Shown here one piece after another: positions 1-7,899 of a stretch of DNA of 30,216 bases; the stretch's first letter is position 1, and each line of letters starts with the position of its first letter. Origin of the DNA: Porphyromonadaceae bacterium UBA7042 (GTDB lineage Bacteria > Bacteroidota > Bacteroidia > Bacteroidales > Muribaculaceae); the NCBI GenBank assembly GCA_002494015.1, contig DLAR01000082.1, positions 40,095 through 70,310 on the forward strand. Direction: 5' to 3'. The notes beneath the pieces were generated by a model. The model saw only the letters and a list, made by a program, of their open reading frames with translations. It was not told the DNA's origin and did no database searches. The position numbers were made by a program, and so were the translations under genes.

Positions 1-69
1 CCAAATATGTTCCAAATATTGTGAAATTATATCAACCATAATTTATTTCAATCGAAATACAATCAAAGA

Positions 70-104
70 AAATGGAGTGTAACCTTTTGAGTTACACTCC
101 ATTT
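70..104 (-). terminator. Intrinsic terminator of dnaK
   Basis: A perfect 13-bp inverted repeat (70-82 with 92-104) encloses a 9-base loop. It lies about 30 bases past the dnaK stop. On the minus strand the hairpin is followed by a T-rich run, as expected for an intrinsic terminator. The first 69 bases of the window are A+T-rich and show no gene. Confidence 0.85.
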
Positions 105-135
105 ATATGGATTTAGATATTTCTAAATTGACGAA

Positions 136-2043
136 TTACTTCACTTCCTCGAAGTCTACGTCGGTGACTTGGTCGTTGCCGCCTTGGGCCGAGGGGCCAG
201 CTTGCGGGCCAGCTTGAGGACCGGCTTGACCGGCGGCCTGCTGCTGGGCGTTGAGGATGTCCTGCTGGGCTGCGCCGAATGTCTTCTGAATTTCGTCAAT
301 CGCGCTGTCGATACCGGCTACATCCTGTGACTTGTGAGCTTCTTTCAGGCGGTTGAGGGCGTTTTCGATTGCGGCCTTCTTGTCGGCGGGAATCTTGTCG
401 CTGATTTCCTGAAGCTGCTTTTCGGTCTGGAATATGACGGTGTCGGCGTGGTTGAGCTTGTCGATGCGTTCCTTTTCCTTAGCGTCGGCAGCGGCGTTGG
501 CAGCGGCCTCGTCTTTCATGCGCTTGATTTCAGCGTCGGTCAGGCCGCTCGATGCCTCGATGCGGATGCTCTGTTCCTTACCGGTTGCTTTATCCTTGGC
601 CGACACGTTGAGGATGCCGTTGGCATCGATTTCAAAGGTGACTTCAATCTGAGGAATGCCACGGGGTGCGGGAGCGATTCCGTCGAGGTGGAATTTGCCG
701 AGGGTCTTGTCATCCTTGGCCATGGGACGCTCGCCTTGAAGGACGTGGATTTCAACCGAAGGCTGGTTGTCGGCAGCGGTCGAGAATGTCTCGCTCTTGC
801 GCACGGGGATGGTGGTGTTGGCCTCGATAAGTTTGGTCATCACGCCGCCGAGGGTTTCGATACCCACTGACAGGGGCACGACGTCGAGAAGGAGCACGTC
901 CTTGACATCGCCCGAGAGTACACCGCCTTGGATGGCTGCGCCTACGGCTACTACTTCGTCGGGGTTTACACCCTTGGAGGGAGCTTTGCCGAAGAATTTC
1001 TCGACAACCTGCTGGATGGCGGGAATACGGGTAGAACCGCCGACGAGGATTACTTCGTCAATATCTTTGGCGGTTAAGCCGGCATCCTTGAGTGCCTGCT
1101 CGCAGGGCTTGATTGTTGCCTGAATGAGTTTATCGGCAAGTTGCTCGAATTTTGCTCGGGTCAGTGTCTTTACAAGGTGTTTCGGAATACCGTTGACCGG
1201 CATGATGTAGGGGAGGTTGATTTCGGTCGAGGTAGTGCTCGACAGTTCAATCTTGGCCTTTTCGGCAGCTTCTTTGAGACGCTGGAGTGCCATGGGGTCC
1301 TGACGCAGGTCAATGCCTTCTTCTTTCTGGAACTCGTCGGCAAGCCAGTCGATGATGACATGGTCAAAGTCGTCACCGCCGAGGTGGGTGTCACCATTGG
1401 TCGACTTGACTTCAAACACGCCGTCGCCGAGTTCAAGGATGGAGATATCAAATGTACCGCCGCCGAGGTCGAATACGGCGATTTTCTGGTCTTTGTCTGA
1501 CTTGTCAAGACCGTAGGCGAGGGCTGCGGCAGTCGGCTCGTTGACGATACGCTTAACGGTCAGACCGGCGATTTCGCCTGCCTCCTTGGTTGCTTGACGC
1601 TGAGAGTCGTTAAAGTAGGCGGGGACGGTGATGACGGCCTCGGTAACCGACTGTCCGAGGTAGTCTTCGGCGGTTTTCTTCATCTTCTGGAGAATCATTG
1701 CCGAGATTTCCTGAGGAGTGTATTCGCGGCCGTCGATGTCGACGCGGGGGGTATTGTTGTCGGCGCGGACAACCTTGTAGGGCATGCGCTCGATTTCTTT
1801 TTCAACCTGATTGTAAGTCTCGCCCATGAAACGCTTGATTGAATAGATGGTGCGTTTGGGGTTGGTGATAGCCTGACGCTTGGCGGGGTCGCCTACCTTG
1901 CGTTCGCCGCCGTCGACAAATGCTACAATCGAGGGGGTCGTGTTGCGGCCTTCGCTGTTAGGGATAACGACAGGGTCGTTTCCTTCAAGTACTGCTACGC
2001 AGGAATTGGTGGTTCCAAGGTCAATACCGATAATCTTTCCCAT
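136..2043 (-). CDS. dnaK: Molecular chaperone DnaK (Hsp70)
   Basis: This is the cytosolic ATP-dependent chaperone that binds exposed hydrophobic peptides and cycles with DnaJ and GrpE. It is 635 residues, the usual length for Bacteroidales DnaK. The N-terminus has the phosphate-binding loop IGIDLGTTNSCVAV, followed by VNEPTAAALAYG and the DLGGGTFD and VGGSTRIP motifs of the actin-like ATPase. The hydrophobic interdomain linker DVLLLDVVPL lies near residue 381. A beta substrate-binding domain and helical lid follow, then a flexible Gly/Gln/Pro tail with short QAGP repeats ending in the conserved acidic FEEVK. The gene stands alone: no grpE or dnaJ lies beside it. Its 440-base upstream region shows no CIRCE element and no exact -7 TAnnTTTG box on the minus strand, so its promoter was not found. 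Confidence 0.98.
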   Translation of the reverse strand: MGKIIGIDLGTTNSCVAVLEGNDPVVIPNSEGRNTTPSIVAFVDGGERKVGDPAKRQAITNPKRTIYSIKRFMGETYNQVEKEIERMPYKVVRADNNTPRVDIDGREYTPQEISAMILQKMKKTAEDYLGQSVTEAVITVPAYFNDSQRQATKEAGEIAGLTVKRIVNEPTAAALAYGLDKSDKDQKIAVFDLGGGTFDISILELGDGVFEVKSTNGDTHLGGDDFDHVIIDWLADEFQKEEGIDLRQDPMALQRLKEAAEKAKIELSSTTSTEINLPYIMPVNGIPKHLVKTLTRAKFEQLADKLIQATIKPCEQALKDAGLTAKDIDEVILVGGSTRIPAIQQVVEKFFGKAPSKGVNPDEVVAVGAAIQGGVLSGDVKDVLLLDVVPLSVGIETLGGVMTKLIEANTTIPVRKSETFSTAADNQPSVEIHVLQGERPMAKDDKTLGKFHLDGIAPAPRGIPQIEVTFEIDANGILNVSAKDKATGKEQSIRIEASSGLTDAEIKRMKDEAAANAAADAKEKERIDKLNHADTVIFQTEKQLQEISDKIPADKKAAIENALNRLKEAHKSQDVAGIDSAIDEIQKTFGAAQQDILNAQQQAAGQAGPQAGPQAGPSAQGGNDQVTDVDFEEVK

Positions 2044-2483
2044 AATTCTATAGTTTTATTTTGTTTTTTTATGATTAAATTCTGTTTTCATGTCGCACCG
2101 GTGCCGATTGGGCCCGGTCGGCGGTCGTAAATGAAACAAATTTGATGCCAAAAATGTTGAGATTTCCGTAAAATATTGTATTTTAATTTATTGAGATGTT
2201 CCGGTTGCTGACGGAGGCAGATGTTTTTCTGCCATTATGACCGACATGACATGACACAATTTCAGCGACCCGGCAGTTGGAAAAGCTGTCACCGGGTGGA
2301 AATTTTCTGTTTTTTGCCACGGAGATGAGCGGTTTTTTTCTTTTTGTGGGTTGAAAACCCGAGAATTATGGTTAAATTTGCAACGAGAAATAGTGTGCCG
2401 TGGCGGGTGCAGACTTGCGCGGCATGTTATGGCTTTCGTTTTTTACAGTAAAATTTAACAATCATTTTTCAATATTTTTTATC
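2044..2483. other. Divergent intergenic region between dnaK and the propionate operon
   Basis: This 440-base stretch separates dnaK (minus) from the methylmalonyl-CoA operon (plus). It holds the plus-strand promoter listed separately, a self-complementary 10-mer at 2095-2104 (gcaccggtgc) in the likely dnaK leader, and an imperfect G+C-rich hairpin at 2268-2297 (acccgg pairing with ccgggt). A near-match to a minus-strand -7 box (caaatttg at 2137-2144, one base off) lacks a -33 partner. No gene or RNA gene was recognised. Confidence 0.5.
2350..2380 (+). promoter_or_regulatory. Bacteroidota-type promoter of the methylmalonyl-CoA operon
   Basis: GTTG at 2350-2353 is followed after 19 bases by TAAATTTG at 2373-2380. 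This matches the -33/-7 consensus of the Bacteroidota primary sigma factor (TTTG, 19-21 bases, TAnnTTTG). It leaves a leader of roughly 100 bases before the first gene. No other such match was found between this operon's genes, so all five are probably transcribed from here. Confidence 0.65.
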
Positions 2484-2903
2484 ATGGATATCTCTCATAT
2501 CGAGCACATTGGGATTGCAGTTCCCAATCTTGAAGAAGCCATCGCGTTTTATGAAAACGTCATGGGCCTTAAATGTTTTGCCATTGAAGAAGTAGAGGAT
2601 CAGAAAGTGCGTACGGCATTTTTCAAGGTCGGCCAGACCAAGATAGAGCTTCTCGAAGGAACCGCTCCCGAGAGCGCGATTTCTAAATTTATCGCCAACA
2701 ACGGCGGCCGTGGCGGCATCCAGCACGTTGCGTTCGCTATCGAGGACGGCGTTGCCAACGCGCTTGCCGAGGTCGAGGAAAAAGGTGCCCGTCTGATTGA
2801 CAAGGCTCCCCGCAAAGGTGCCGAGGGTCTCAACATTGCGTTCCTCCATCCCAAGTCGACTTGCGGAACCCTGATCGAGCTTTGCGAGGATCCCAACAAG
2901 TGA
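2484..2903 (+). CDS. mce: Methylmalonyl-CoA epimerase
   Basis: This enzyme interconverts (R)- and (S)-methylmalonyl-CoA and so links the B12-dependent mutase to decarboxylation in propionate formation. The 139-residue protein is a complete vicinal-oxygen-chelate fold made of two beta-alpha-beta-beta-beta modules. The expected metal ligands are visible: His8 in HIGIAV, Glu55 in KIELLEG, His81 in GIQHVAF and Glu132 in GTLIELCE. The ATG at 2484 was chosen because homology begins at once (DISHIEHIGIAVPNLEEAI). An in-frame GTG at 2400 would add 28 non-conserved residues and lies only about 20 bases after the promoter's -7 box. The gene is first in the operon and sits 83 bases before mmdA. Confidence 0.95.
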   Translation: MDISHIEHIGIAVPNLEEAIAFYENVMGLKCFAIEEVEDQKVRTAFFKVGQTKIELLEGTAPESAISKFIANNGGRGGIQHVAFAIEDGVANALAEVEEKGARLIDKAPRKGAEGLNIAFLHPKSTCGTLIELCEDPNK

Positions 2904-2986
2904 TAACATTACACATTATTATATAGTACCCATCACAGTCATCAAAGGGACGGCCCTGTCGTTCCATTGACTATATGATTAAAAAA

Positions 2987-4540
2987 ATGAGCAATCAACT
3001 TGAAAAAGTAAAAGAGCTTATCGCATTGCGCGAAGAAGCCCGTATCGGAGGCGGCGAAAAGGCCATCCAGAAACAACACGATAAAGGAAAATATACTGCC
3101 CGCGAGCGCATCGCCCAGTTGCTTGACGAGGGGTCGTTTGAAGAAATCGACATGTTTGTGCGCCATCGCTGTTACAACTTCGGTCAGGAAAAGAAAAGTT
3201 TTCTCGGTGACGGTGTCGTGACCGGCTACGGTACGATTGACGGTCGTCTCGTCTATGTCTTCGCTCAGGATTTTACCGTCTTCGGCGGTTCTCTCAGCGA
3301 GACAATGGCGTTGAAAATCTGCAAGATTATGGATATGGCCATGAAGATGGGGGCACCCGTCATCGGCCTTAACGACTCGGGCGGCGCGCGTATCCAAGAA
3401 GGTATCAACGCGCTTGCCGGTTATGCCGAAATTTTCCAGCGCAACATCCTTGCGTCGGGTGTGATTCCCCAGATTTCAGGTATCCTCGGCCCGTGTGCCG
3501 GTGGCGCGGTTTATTCTCCCGCGCTCACTGACTTCACCATCATGACCAAGGGTATTTCCTACATGTTCCTCACCGGCCCGAAGGTGGTGAAGACCGTTAC
3601 CGGCGAAGATGTGACTCAGGAGGCTCTCGGCGGTGCTCAGGTTCACTCCCAAAAGAGTGGTGTGGCTCATTTCGCAGCCGAGGACGGCGAGGAGGCTCTG
3701 AAGATTATCCGCAAGCTGTTCAGCTACATACCCCAGAACAACCTCGAAGAACCCCCGTTGGTAGAATGCAACGACCCTATCGACCGTCTCGAAGACTCGC
3801 TCAACGATATCATTCCTGACTCGGCCAACCGTCCCTATGACATGTATGAGGTAATCGGAGCCATCGTCGACAATGGTGAGTTCCTCGAAGTGCAGCGTGA
3901 CTATGCCAAGAACATCATCGTCGGTTTCGCTCGTTTCAACGGCCAAGCCGTGGGTATCGTGGCCAACCAGCCCAAATATCTTGCCGGCGTGCTCGACAGC
4001 AACGCCTCGCGCAAGGGTGCCCGCTTCGTGCGATTCTGCGATGCGTTCAACATTCCCCTCGTAACCCTCGTCGATGTTCCCGGATTCCTTCCCGGTACAG
4101 GACAGGAGTACAACGGTGTCATCCTCCACGGAGCCAAACTTCTCTATGCCTTCGGCGAAGCAACTGTGCCCAAGGTAACCGTTACCCTCCGCAAGAGCTA
4201 CGGCGGCAGCCACATCGTGATGAGCTGCAAGCAGCTGCGCGGCGACATGAACTATGCATGGCCCACCGCCGAAATCGCCGTGATGGGTGCCGATGGCGCT
4301 GTCGAAGTCCTCTATGCCCGTGAGGCTAAGGAATCAGCCGATCCCGCCAAGGTTCTCGCCGAGAAGAAAGAGGAATACAACAAGTTGTTCTGCAACCCCT
4401 ATAATGCGGCCCGTTACGGCTATATCGACGATGTCATCGAGCCCCGCAACACCCGTTTCCGCATTATCCGCGCCCTGCAGCAGCTTGCCACCAAGAAGGT
4501 TGTCAACCCTGCCAAGAAACACGGCAACATTCCTCTCTAA
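2987..4540 (+). CDS. mmdA: Methylmalonyl-CoA decarboxylase/propionyl-CoA carboxylase carboxyltransferase subunit
   Basis: This is the cytosolic carboxyltransferase (alpha) subunit of the biotin-dependent sodium-pumping decarboxylase. It moves the carboxyl group of (S)-methylmalonyl-CoA to carrier-bound biotin and releases propionyl-CoA. The 517-residue protein has two crotonase-like halves. The N-terminal half carries NDSGGARIQEG and the oxyanion-hole loop GPCAGGAVYSPALTDF. The C-terminal half carries DVPGFLPGTGQEYNGVI and the KSYGGSHIVMSC loop. An in-frame ATG exists at 2975, but that ATG falls inside a leader motif that recurs at 5560 upstream of the biotin carrier, where the same base triplet is ATC. 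The family N-terminus MSNQLEKVKEL also begins at 2987. The partner subunits follow in the same operon. Confidence 0.95.
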   Translation: MSNQLEKVKELIALREEARIGGGEKAIQKQHDKGKYTARERIAQLLDEGSFEEIDMFVRHRCYNFGQEKKSFLGDGVVTGYGTIDGRLVYVFAQDFTVFGGSLSETMALKICKIMDMAMKMGAPVIGLNDSGGARIQEGINALAGYAEIFQRNILASGVIPQISGILGPCAGGAVYSPALTDFTIMTKGISYMFLTGPKVVKTVTGEDVTQEALGGAQVHSQKSGVAHFAAEDGEEALKIIRKLFSYIPQNNLEEPPLVECNDPIDRLEDSLNDIIPDSANRPYDMYEVIGAIVDNGEFLEVQRDYAKNIIVGFARFNGQAVGIVANQPKYLAGVLDSNASRKGARFVRFCDAFNIPLVTLVDVPGFLPGTGQEYNGVILHGAKLLYAFGEATVPKVTVTLRKSYGGSHIVMSCKQLRGDMNYAWPTAEIAVMGADGAVEVLYAREAKESADPAKVLAEKKEEYNKLFCNPYNAARYGYIDDVIEPRNTRFRIIRALQQLATKKVVNPAKKHGNIPL

Positions 4541-4553
4541 AGATTTTGAGAGG

Positions 4554-4591
4554 GGCGGGGCAGTGGCGTGAATCCCGGCACTGTCCCCGCC
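4554..4591 (+). other. Intercistronic G+C-rich hairpin after mmdA
   Basis: The segment 4554-4565 (ggcggggcagtg) pairs with 4579-4591 with one bulged T, a 12-bp stem. It sits in the 80-base gap between mmdA and the OadG-family gene. No T-run follows (the next bases are tataataaaa), so it is more likely an mRNA processing or stability element, or a partial attenuator, than a full terminator. Confidence 0.55.
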
Positions 4592-4620
4592 TATAATAAA
4601 ATATTTTCCAAATCATTTAA

Positions 4621-5553
4621 TTGAGACAAGTTTTGAAAAAGAAATTATTTCTATTGCTTGTTGTCGTAACGGCATGCGTCACTGCGGTGTCGGCTCAGGG
4701 CCGCCGCGGCCTCCGCATCAATGAGGTAATGGTGGTCAACGACTCCAGCGTGGTAGACGACTTCGGTCAGCATCATGCTTGGGTCGAGCTGTACAACTCG
4801 ACGTTTGCGCCCCTTGAAATATCGAGCGTGTTTCTCACCAACGATAGAGACAACAACAAAAAATATCCTGTTCCCCTCGGTGACATCAACACCGAGATTC
4901 CGGCGCGCCAGCATGTGCTTTTCTGGGCCGACGGACAGCCCAACAAGGGAACTTTCCACATGAATTTCACCCTTACTCCCGGCGAAGACAACTACATCGC
5001 GATTTATGATGCCAACGGTCTGTCGCTGATTGACGAAGTGGTGATACCCGCTTCGCTTAAACCCGGGCAGTCCTATGCCCGCAAGGTCGACGGCGAGGGT
5101 GGCACTGACGATGATGCATGGGAAGTGCGTGACGGCTCGGGACAATATTATATAACCCCGTCAAGCAACAATGTCATCAAGGACACCAACGGCAAGGTAG
5201 AAATGTTTGCCGAGCAGGATGAAAACGGTTTCGGAATGGCAGTGATGGCGATGGGTGTCGTGTTTACCGCCCTTCTTCTTCTGAGTCTCTGTTTCTACAT
5301 CATCAGTAAGATTGGAGAAGCAGTGTCACGCAAGAACAAAGTCAAGACTGTCACCGCCCATCTCGACGAGGTACATGACTCTCACAAGGACCATGACTCG
5401 GGCGAGGCTATCGCTGCGATTGTCATGGCGCTCCACGAGCACCTTGACGCTCATGACCGCGAGTCGACAGTGTTGACAATCAACAAGGTGCGTCGCGCTT
5501 ATTCTCCGTGGAACTCAAAGATTTACAGCCTTCGCGAGCTTCCCCATCGTTAA
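4621..5553 (+). CDS. OadG-family membrane subunit with N-terminal lamin-tail domain
   Basis: This is the probable gamma-like subunit that anchors the sodium-translocating methylmalonyl-CoA decarboxylase. The 310-residue protein starts with a signal peptide (hydrophobic LFLLLVVVTACVTAVSAQ). A lamin-tail-like (LTD) beta domain spans about residues 28-140 (INEVMVVNDSS, HAWVELYNST, PLEISSVFLTND, GQSYARKVDG). One membrane segment follows near residues 205-228 (MAVMAMGVVFTALLLLSLCF), then a charged, histidine-rich cytoplasmic tail with a second conserved stretch (AIAAIVMALHEHLD). The membrane segment plus cytoplasmic tail is the OadG part. The start is a TTG at 4621 or 4633; the first in-frame ATG lies beyond the signal peptide, so a non-ATG start seems real. 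The operon position between the alpha subunit and the biotin carrier supports the role. Confidence 0.85.
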   Translation: MRQVLKKKLFLLLVVVTACVTAVSAQGRRGLRINEVMVVNDSSVVDDFGQHHAWVELYNSTFAPLEISSVFLTNDRDNNKKYPVPLGDINTEIPARQHVLFWADGQPNKGTFHMNFTLTPGEDNYIAIYDANGLSLIDEVVIPASLKPGQSYARKVDGEGGTDDDAWEVRDGSGQYYITPSSNNVIKDTNGKVEMFAEQDENGFGMAVMAMGVVFTALLLLSLCFYIISKIGEAVSRKNKVKTVTAHLDEVHDSHKDHDSGEAIAAIVMALHEHLDAHDRESTVLTINKVRRAYSPWNSKIYSLRELPHR

Positions 5554-5589
5554 ATTAAACCATTGACTATATCATTAAACAGTTAAGAA

Positions 5590-6027
5590 ATGAAAGAGTA
5601 TAAATATAAAATTAACGGTAACACTTACAAGGTCGCAGTCGGTGACATTGACAATAACGTCGCGCAGGTTGAGGTCAACGGTGTTCCTTATCGCGTAGAA
5701 CTCGACAAGGCATCCAAGCCTGTCACCATTGTCAACGCTCCCCGTCCTTCGGCCGCTCCCCGCACTGAGAGCGGCGAGCGCGTCATCGCCAAACCCGCAG
5801 CTGCATCAACAGGCGGATACGATGTCAAGGCCCCCCTTCCCGGCGTGGTTGTCTCTATCGCCGTCAAGGTCGGCGACACTGTCAAGGCGGCCGATACCGT
5901 TGCCGTGCTTGAGGCTATGAAGATGGAAAATGCCATCCACGCCGGTAAAGACGGCAAGGTGGCCGGCATCAGTGTTAATCCCGGTGACTCGGTTCTTGAA
6001 GGCGCTATTATCCTGACAATCGAGTAA
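5590..6027 (+). CDS. mmdC: Biotin carboxyl carrier subunit of methylmalonyl-CoA decarboxylase
   Basis: This small mobile subunit carries carboxybiotin from the carboxyltransferase to the membrane beta subunit. It is 145 residues. The N-terminal about 45 residues (MKEYKYKINGNTYKVAVGD) form a beta-rich docking part. A Pro/Ala-rich linker follows at about residues 50-75. The C-terminal biotinyl domain contains APLPGVVVSI and the biotinylation motif EAMKMENAI, with the target lysine at residue 111. The leader ending at 5579 repeats almost exactly the leader of mmdA, suggesting shared translational control of the two soluble subunits. The gene begins 36 bases after the OadG-family gene and ends 49 bases before the beta subunit. 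Confidence 0.95.
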   Translation: MKEYKYKINGNTYKVAVGDIDNNVAQVEVNGVPYRVELDKASKPVTIVNAPRPSAAPRTESGERVIAKPAAASTGGYDVKAPLPGVVVSIAVKVGDTVKAADTVAVLEAMKMENAIHAGKDGKVAGISVNPGDSVLEGAIILTIE

Positions 6028-6076
6028 TTCCCGGCAGTCATAATCATTTATTCATCTGAAAAATAACGATTGACCT

Positions 6077-7234
6077 ATGACTTTCGGTGATTTCATCCTT
6101 CAGAACCTTCAGGAATTCTGGCATCTGACAGGTTTCTATAACGCCACATGGGAGCATCTGGTGATGCTCGCTGTCGGCCTGTTCTTCATCTGGCTTGCTA
6201 TCAAGAAGAATTTCGAGCCCATGCTCCTTGTCCCCATCGGATTCGGTATCCTCATCGGCAATATCCCCTTCAACGGCTCGGCCGGTCTCGAAGTGGGTAT
6301 CTATGAGGAAGGCTCGGTTCTCAATATCCTTTACAACGGTGTGAGTGCCGGATGGTATCCCCCGCTGATTTTCCTCGGCATCGGCGCTATGACCGACTTC
6401 TCGGCCCTTATCGCCAATCCCAAGCTCATGCTCATCGGTGCGGCCGCCCAGTTTGGCATCTTCGGAGCCTACATGGTCGCGCTCCTTCTCGGTTTTGCCC
6501 CTGATCAGGCCGGTGCAACCGCCATTATCGGCGGTGCCGACGGCCCCACGGCTATCTTCCTTTCGTCCAAGCTCGCTCCCAACCTCATGGGTGCAATCGC
6601 CGTGTCGGCTTATTCCTACATGGCCCTCGTCCCCGTGATTCAGCCGCCCATCATGCGCCTGTTCACTACCAAGAAAGAGCGACTCATCAAGATGAAGCCG
6701 GCCCGTGCCGTCTCTCAGAACGAGAAAATAATCTTCCCGATTGTGGGTATGATTCTTACCTGTTTTGTGGTTCCTTCGGGTATTCCGCTGCTCGGCATGC
6801 TTTTCTTCGGCAACCTGCTCCGCGAGTGCGGTGTGACAAACCGTCTTGCCAAGACGGCGTCCAATGCCCTGACCGATATCGTGACCATCCTCCTCGGCAT
6901 GACCGTAGGCGCGTCAACGCAGGCATCTGAATTCCTTACTTCCGAGACTATCCGCATCTTCCTCCTCGGCTTTATGGCGTTCATTATCGCTTCGACCAGC
7001 GGCGTGCTCTTTGTCAAGCTGTTCAACCTCGTGCTCCCCAAGGAGAAGAAGATTAACCCCCTCATCGGAAGTGCAGGTGTTTCTGCCGTTCCCATGTCGG
7101 CCCGTATCTCAAATAACCTCGGACTTGAGTATGATCCGTCCAACTACTTGCTGATGCACGCTATGGGCCCCAATGTGGCCGGCGTCATCGGCTCGGCTGT
7201 GGCAGCAGGCGTTCTTCTCGGATTCCTTGCCTAA
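6077..7234 (+). CDS. mmdB: Sodium-translocating decarboxylase beta subunit
   Basis: This integral membrane subunit decarboxylates carboxybiotin and couples it to outward sodium transport. The 385-residue protein has about ten hydrophobic segments and no signal peptide. The family signature IIGGADGPTAIFLS is at residues 150-163, with Asp155 at the position of the sodium- and proton-coupling aspartate of the oxaloacetate and methylmalonyl decarboxylase family. The conserved PVIQPPIMRLFTTKKER region and the SARISNNLGLEYDPSNYLLMHAMGPNVAG C-terminus are also present, quoted here as family landmarks near residues 185-205 and 340-370. It is the last gene of the operon and is followed by a hairpin terminator. 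Confidence 0.95.
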   Translation: MTFGDFILQNLQEFWHLTGFYNATWEHLVMLAVGLFFIWLAIKKNFEPMLLVPIGFGILIGNIPFNGSAGLEVGIYEEGSVLNILYNGVSAGWYPPLIFLGIGAMTDFSALIANPKLMLIGAAAQFGIFGAYMVALLLGFAPDQAGATAIIGGADGPTAIFLSSKLAPNLMGAIAVSAYSYMALVPVIQPPIMRLFTTKKERLIKMKPARAVSQNEKIIFPIVGMILTCFVVPSGIPLLGMLFFGNLLRECGVTNRLAKTASNALTDIVTILLGMTVGASTQASEFLTSETIRIFLLGFMAFIIASTSGVLFVKLFNLVLPKEKKINPLIGSAGVSAVPMSARISNNLGLEYDPSNYLLMHAMGPNVAGVIGSAVAAGVLLGFLA

Positions 7235-7250
7235 ACATTATTTTGATTGA

Positions 7251-7296
7251 GAAACGTCTTGCCATGAGTATGTTCGTGGCAATGACGTTTCTTTTT
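7251..7296 (+). terminator. Intrinsic terminator of the propionate operon
   Basis: The arm gaaacgtc (7251-7258) pairs with gacgtttc (7284-7291), and gcca (7261-7264) pairs with tggc (7277-7280), with a small internal asymmetry. A run of T follows at 7292-7296. It begins 16 bases after the mmdB stop. The 183 bases after it, up to 7479, hold an isolated TACTTTTG (7323-7330) that fits a -7 box but has no convincing -33 partner. Confidence 0.8.
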
Positions 7297-7479
7297 AACC
7301 TAACGTTGAACATTTTTTTAGATACTTTTGTTAGAATTAGTGAGCGATGCGATAAGCTGATTACCTCTTTAACCAAAATTTTTCAAAGTAACTCTTTCTC
7401 AACAACTTCCTAACTGTCGCACCGCACTAACCATCATGATTCCGCTCTTTTACAGGGGAGTCTCTCAAAATGCCTTGTT

Positions 7480-7899
7480 ATGGTAACCAAGAAAGTCATT
7501 GATACACTTTACCGTCAGTTCTCCCGTCCTCCGCAGTCGGTTGACGAACTCAATATCGGACTGCTTTTTGACTGCGCGGTCGAGAATCATGGGATTTTCC
7601 TTGACGAGAATTTCCTCTATATCGGAAGCGTCGAGCCGTCGTCACCGTTTTCAATGATTCCGCTTAACCGAATCAACGCGATTGTGGAATTTGACAGCGT
7701 CATTGCGGTAGTGCTGCATTCTTCCATATTGTTTCTTGATAAAGAGAGTGACGATGTGAACATTCATGTCAAGATGGAGAAACCGTCACTTTGGGAACGG
7801 ATGAAAATGTTTTTTCTGCCGTCACCCTCGGGGGAGGTTTTTCCCGATGCTAACATTGATACTGACCCCAATCGAGATTTAGCATCTGATGGACGCTAA
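7480..7899 (+). CDS. Small conserved-looking protein of unknown function coupled to tcdA
   Basis: I do not recognise this 139-residue protein. It has no signal peptide or membrane segment. The middle is rich in alternating hydrophobic residues (GIFLDENFLYIGSV, IPLNRINAIVEFDSVIAVVLHSSILFLD), which suggests a small beta-barrel or PH-like fold. A basic amphipathic stretch (KPSLWERMKMFFLPS) and an acidic tail follow. Its last 11 bases overlap the start of tcdA in another frame, so the two are almost certainly co-transcribed and translationally coupled. The coding composition is like that of its neighbours. The start ATG at 7480 is the first usable one; an ATG at 7470 runs into a stop after a few codons. 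Confidence 0.7.
   Translation: MVTKKVIDTLYRQFSRPPQSVDELNIGLLFDCAVENHGIFLDENFLYIGSVEPSSPFSMIPLNRINAIVEFDSVIAVVLHSSILFLDKESDDVNIHVKMEKPSLWERMKMFFLPSPSGEVFPDANIDTDPNRDLASDGR

Noticed and set aside
181..240. Short tandem GPQA-coding repeats in the dnaK tail as a CRISPR or satellite
   Set aside because: They are in-frame codon repeats of the flexible DnaK C-terminus and too short and few to be an array.
334..870. 178-codon open frame on the plus strand inside dnaK, and several smaller ones there
   Set aside because: It is antisense to the highly conserved dnaK coding frame and shows no recognisable protein; G+C-rich codon bias leaves such frames open by chance.
2044..2200. CIRCE or heat-shock operator upstream of dnaK
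   Set aside because: No TTAGCACTC-N9-GAGTGCTAA-like inverted repeat is present.
2400..2483. GTG start extending methylmalonyl-CoA epimerase by 28 residues
   Set aside because: The added residues are not family-like and the site is too near the promoter; ATG 2484 gives the normal N-terminus.
3476..4213. 245-codon open frame on the minus strand inside mmdA
   Set aside because: Antisense to conserved carboxyltransferase sequence with no domain resemblance.
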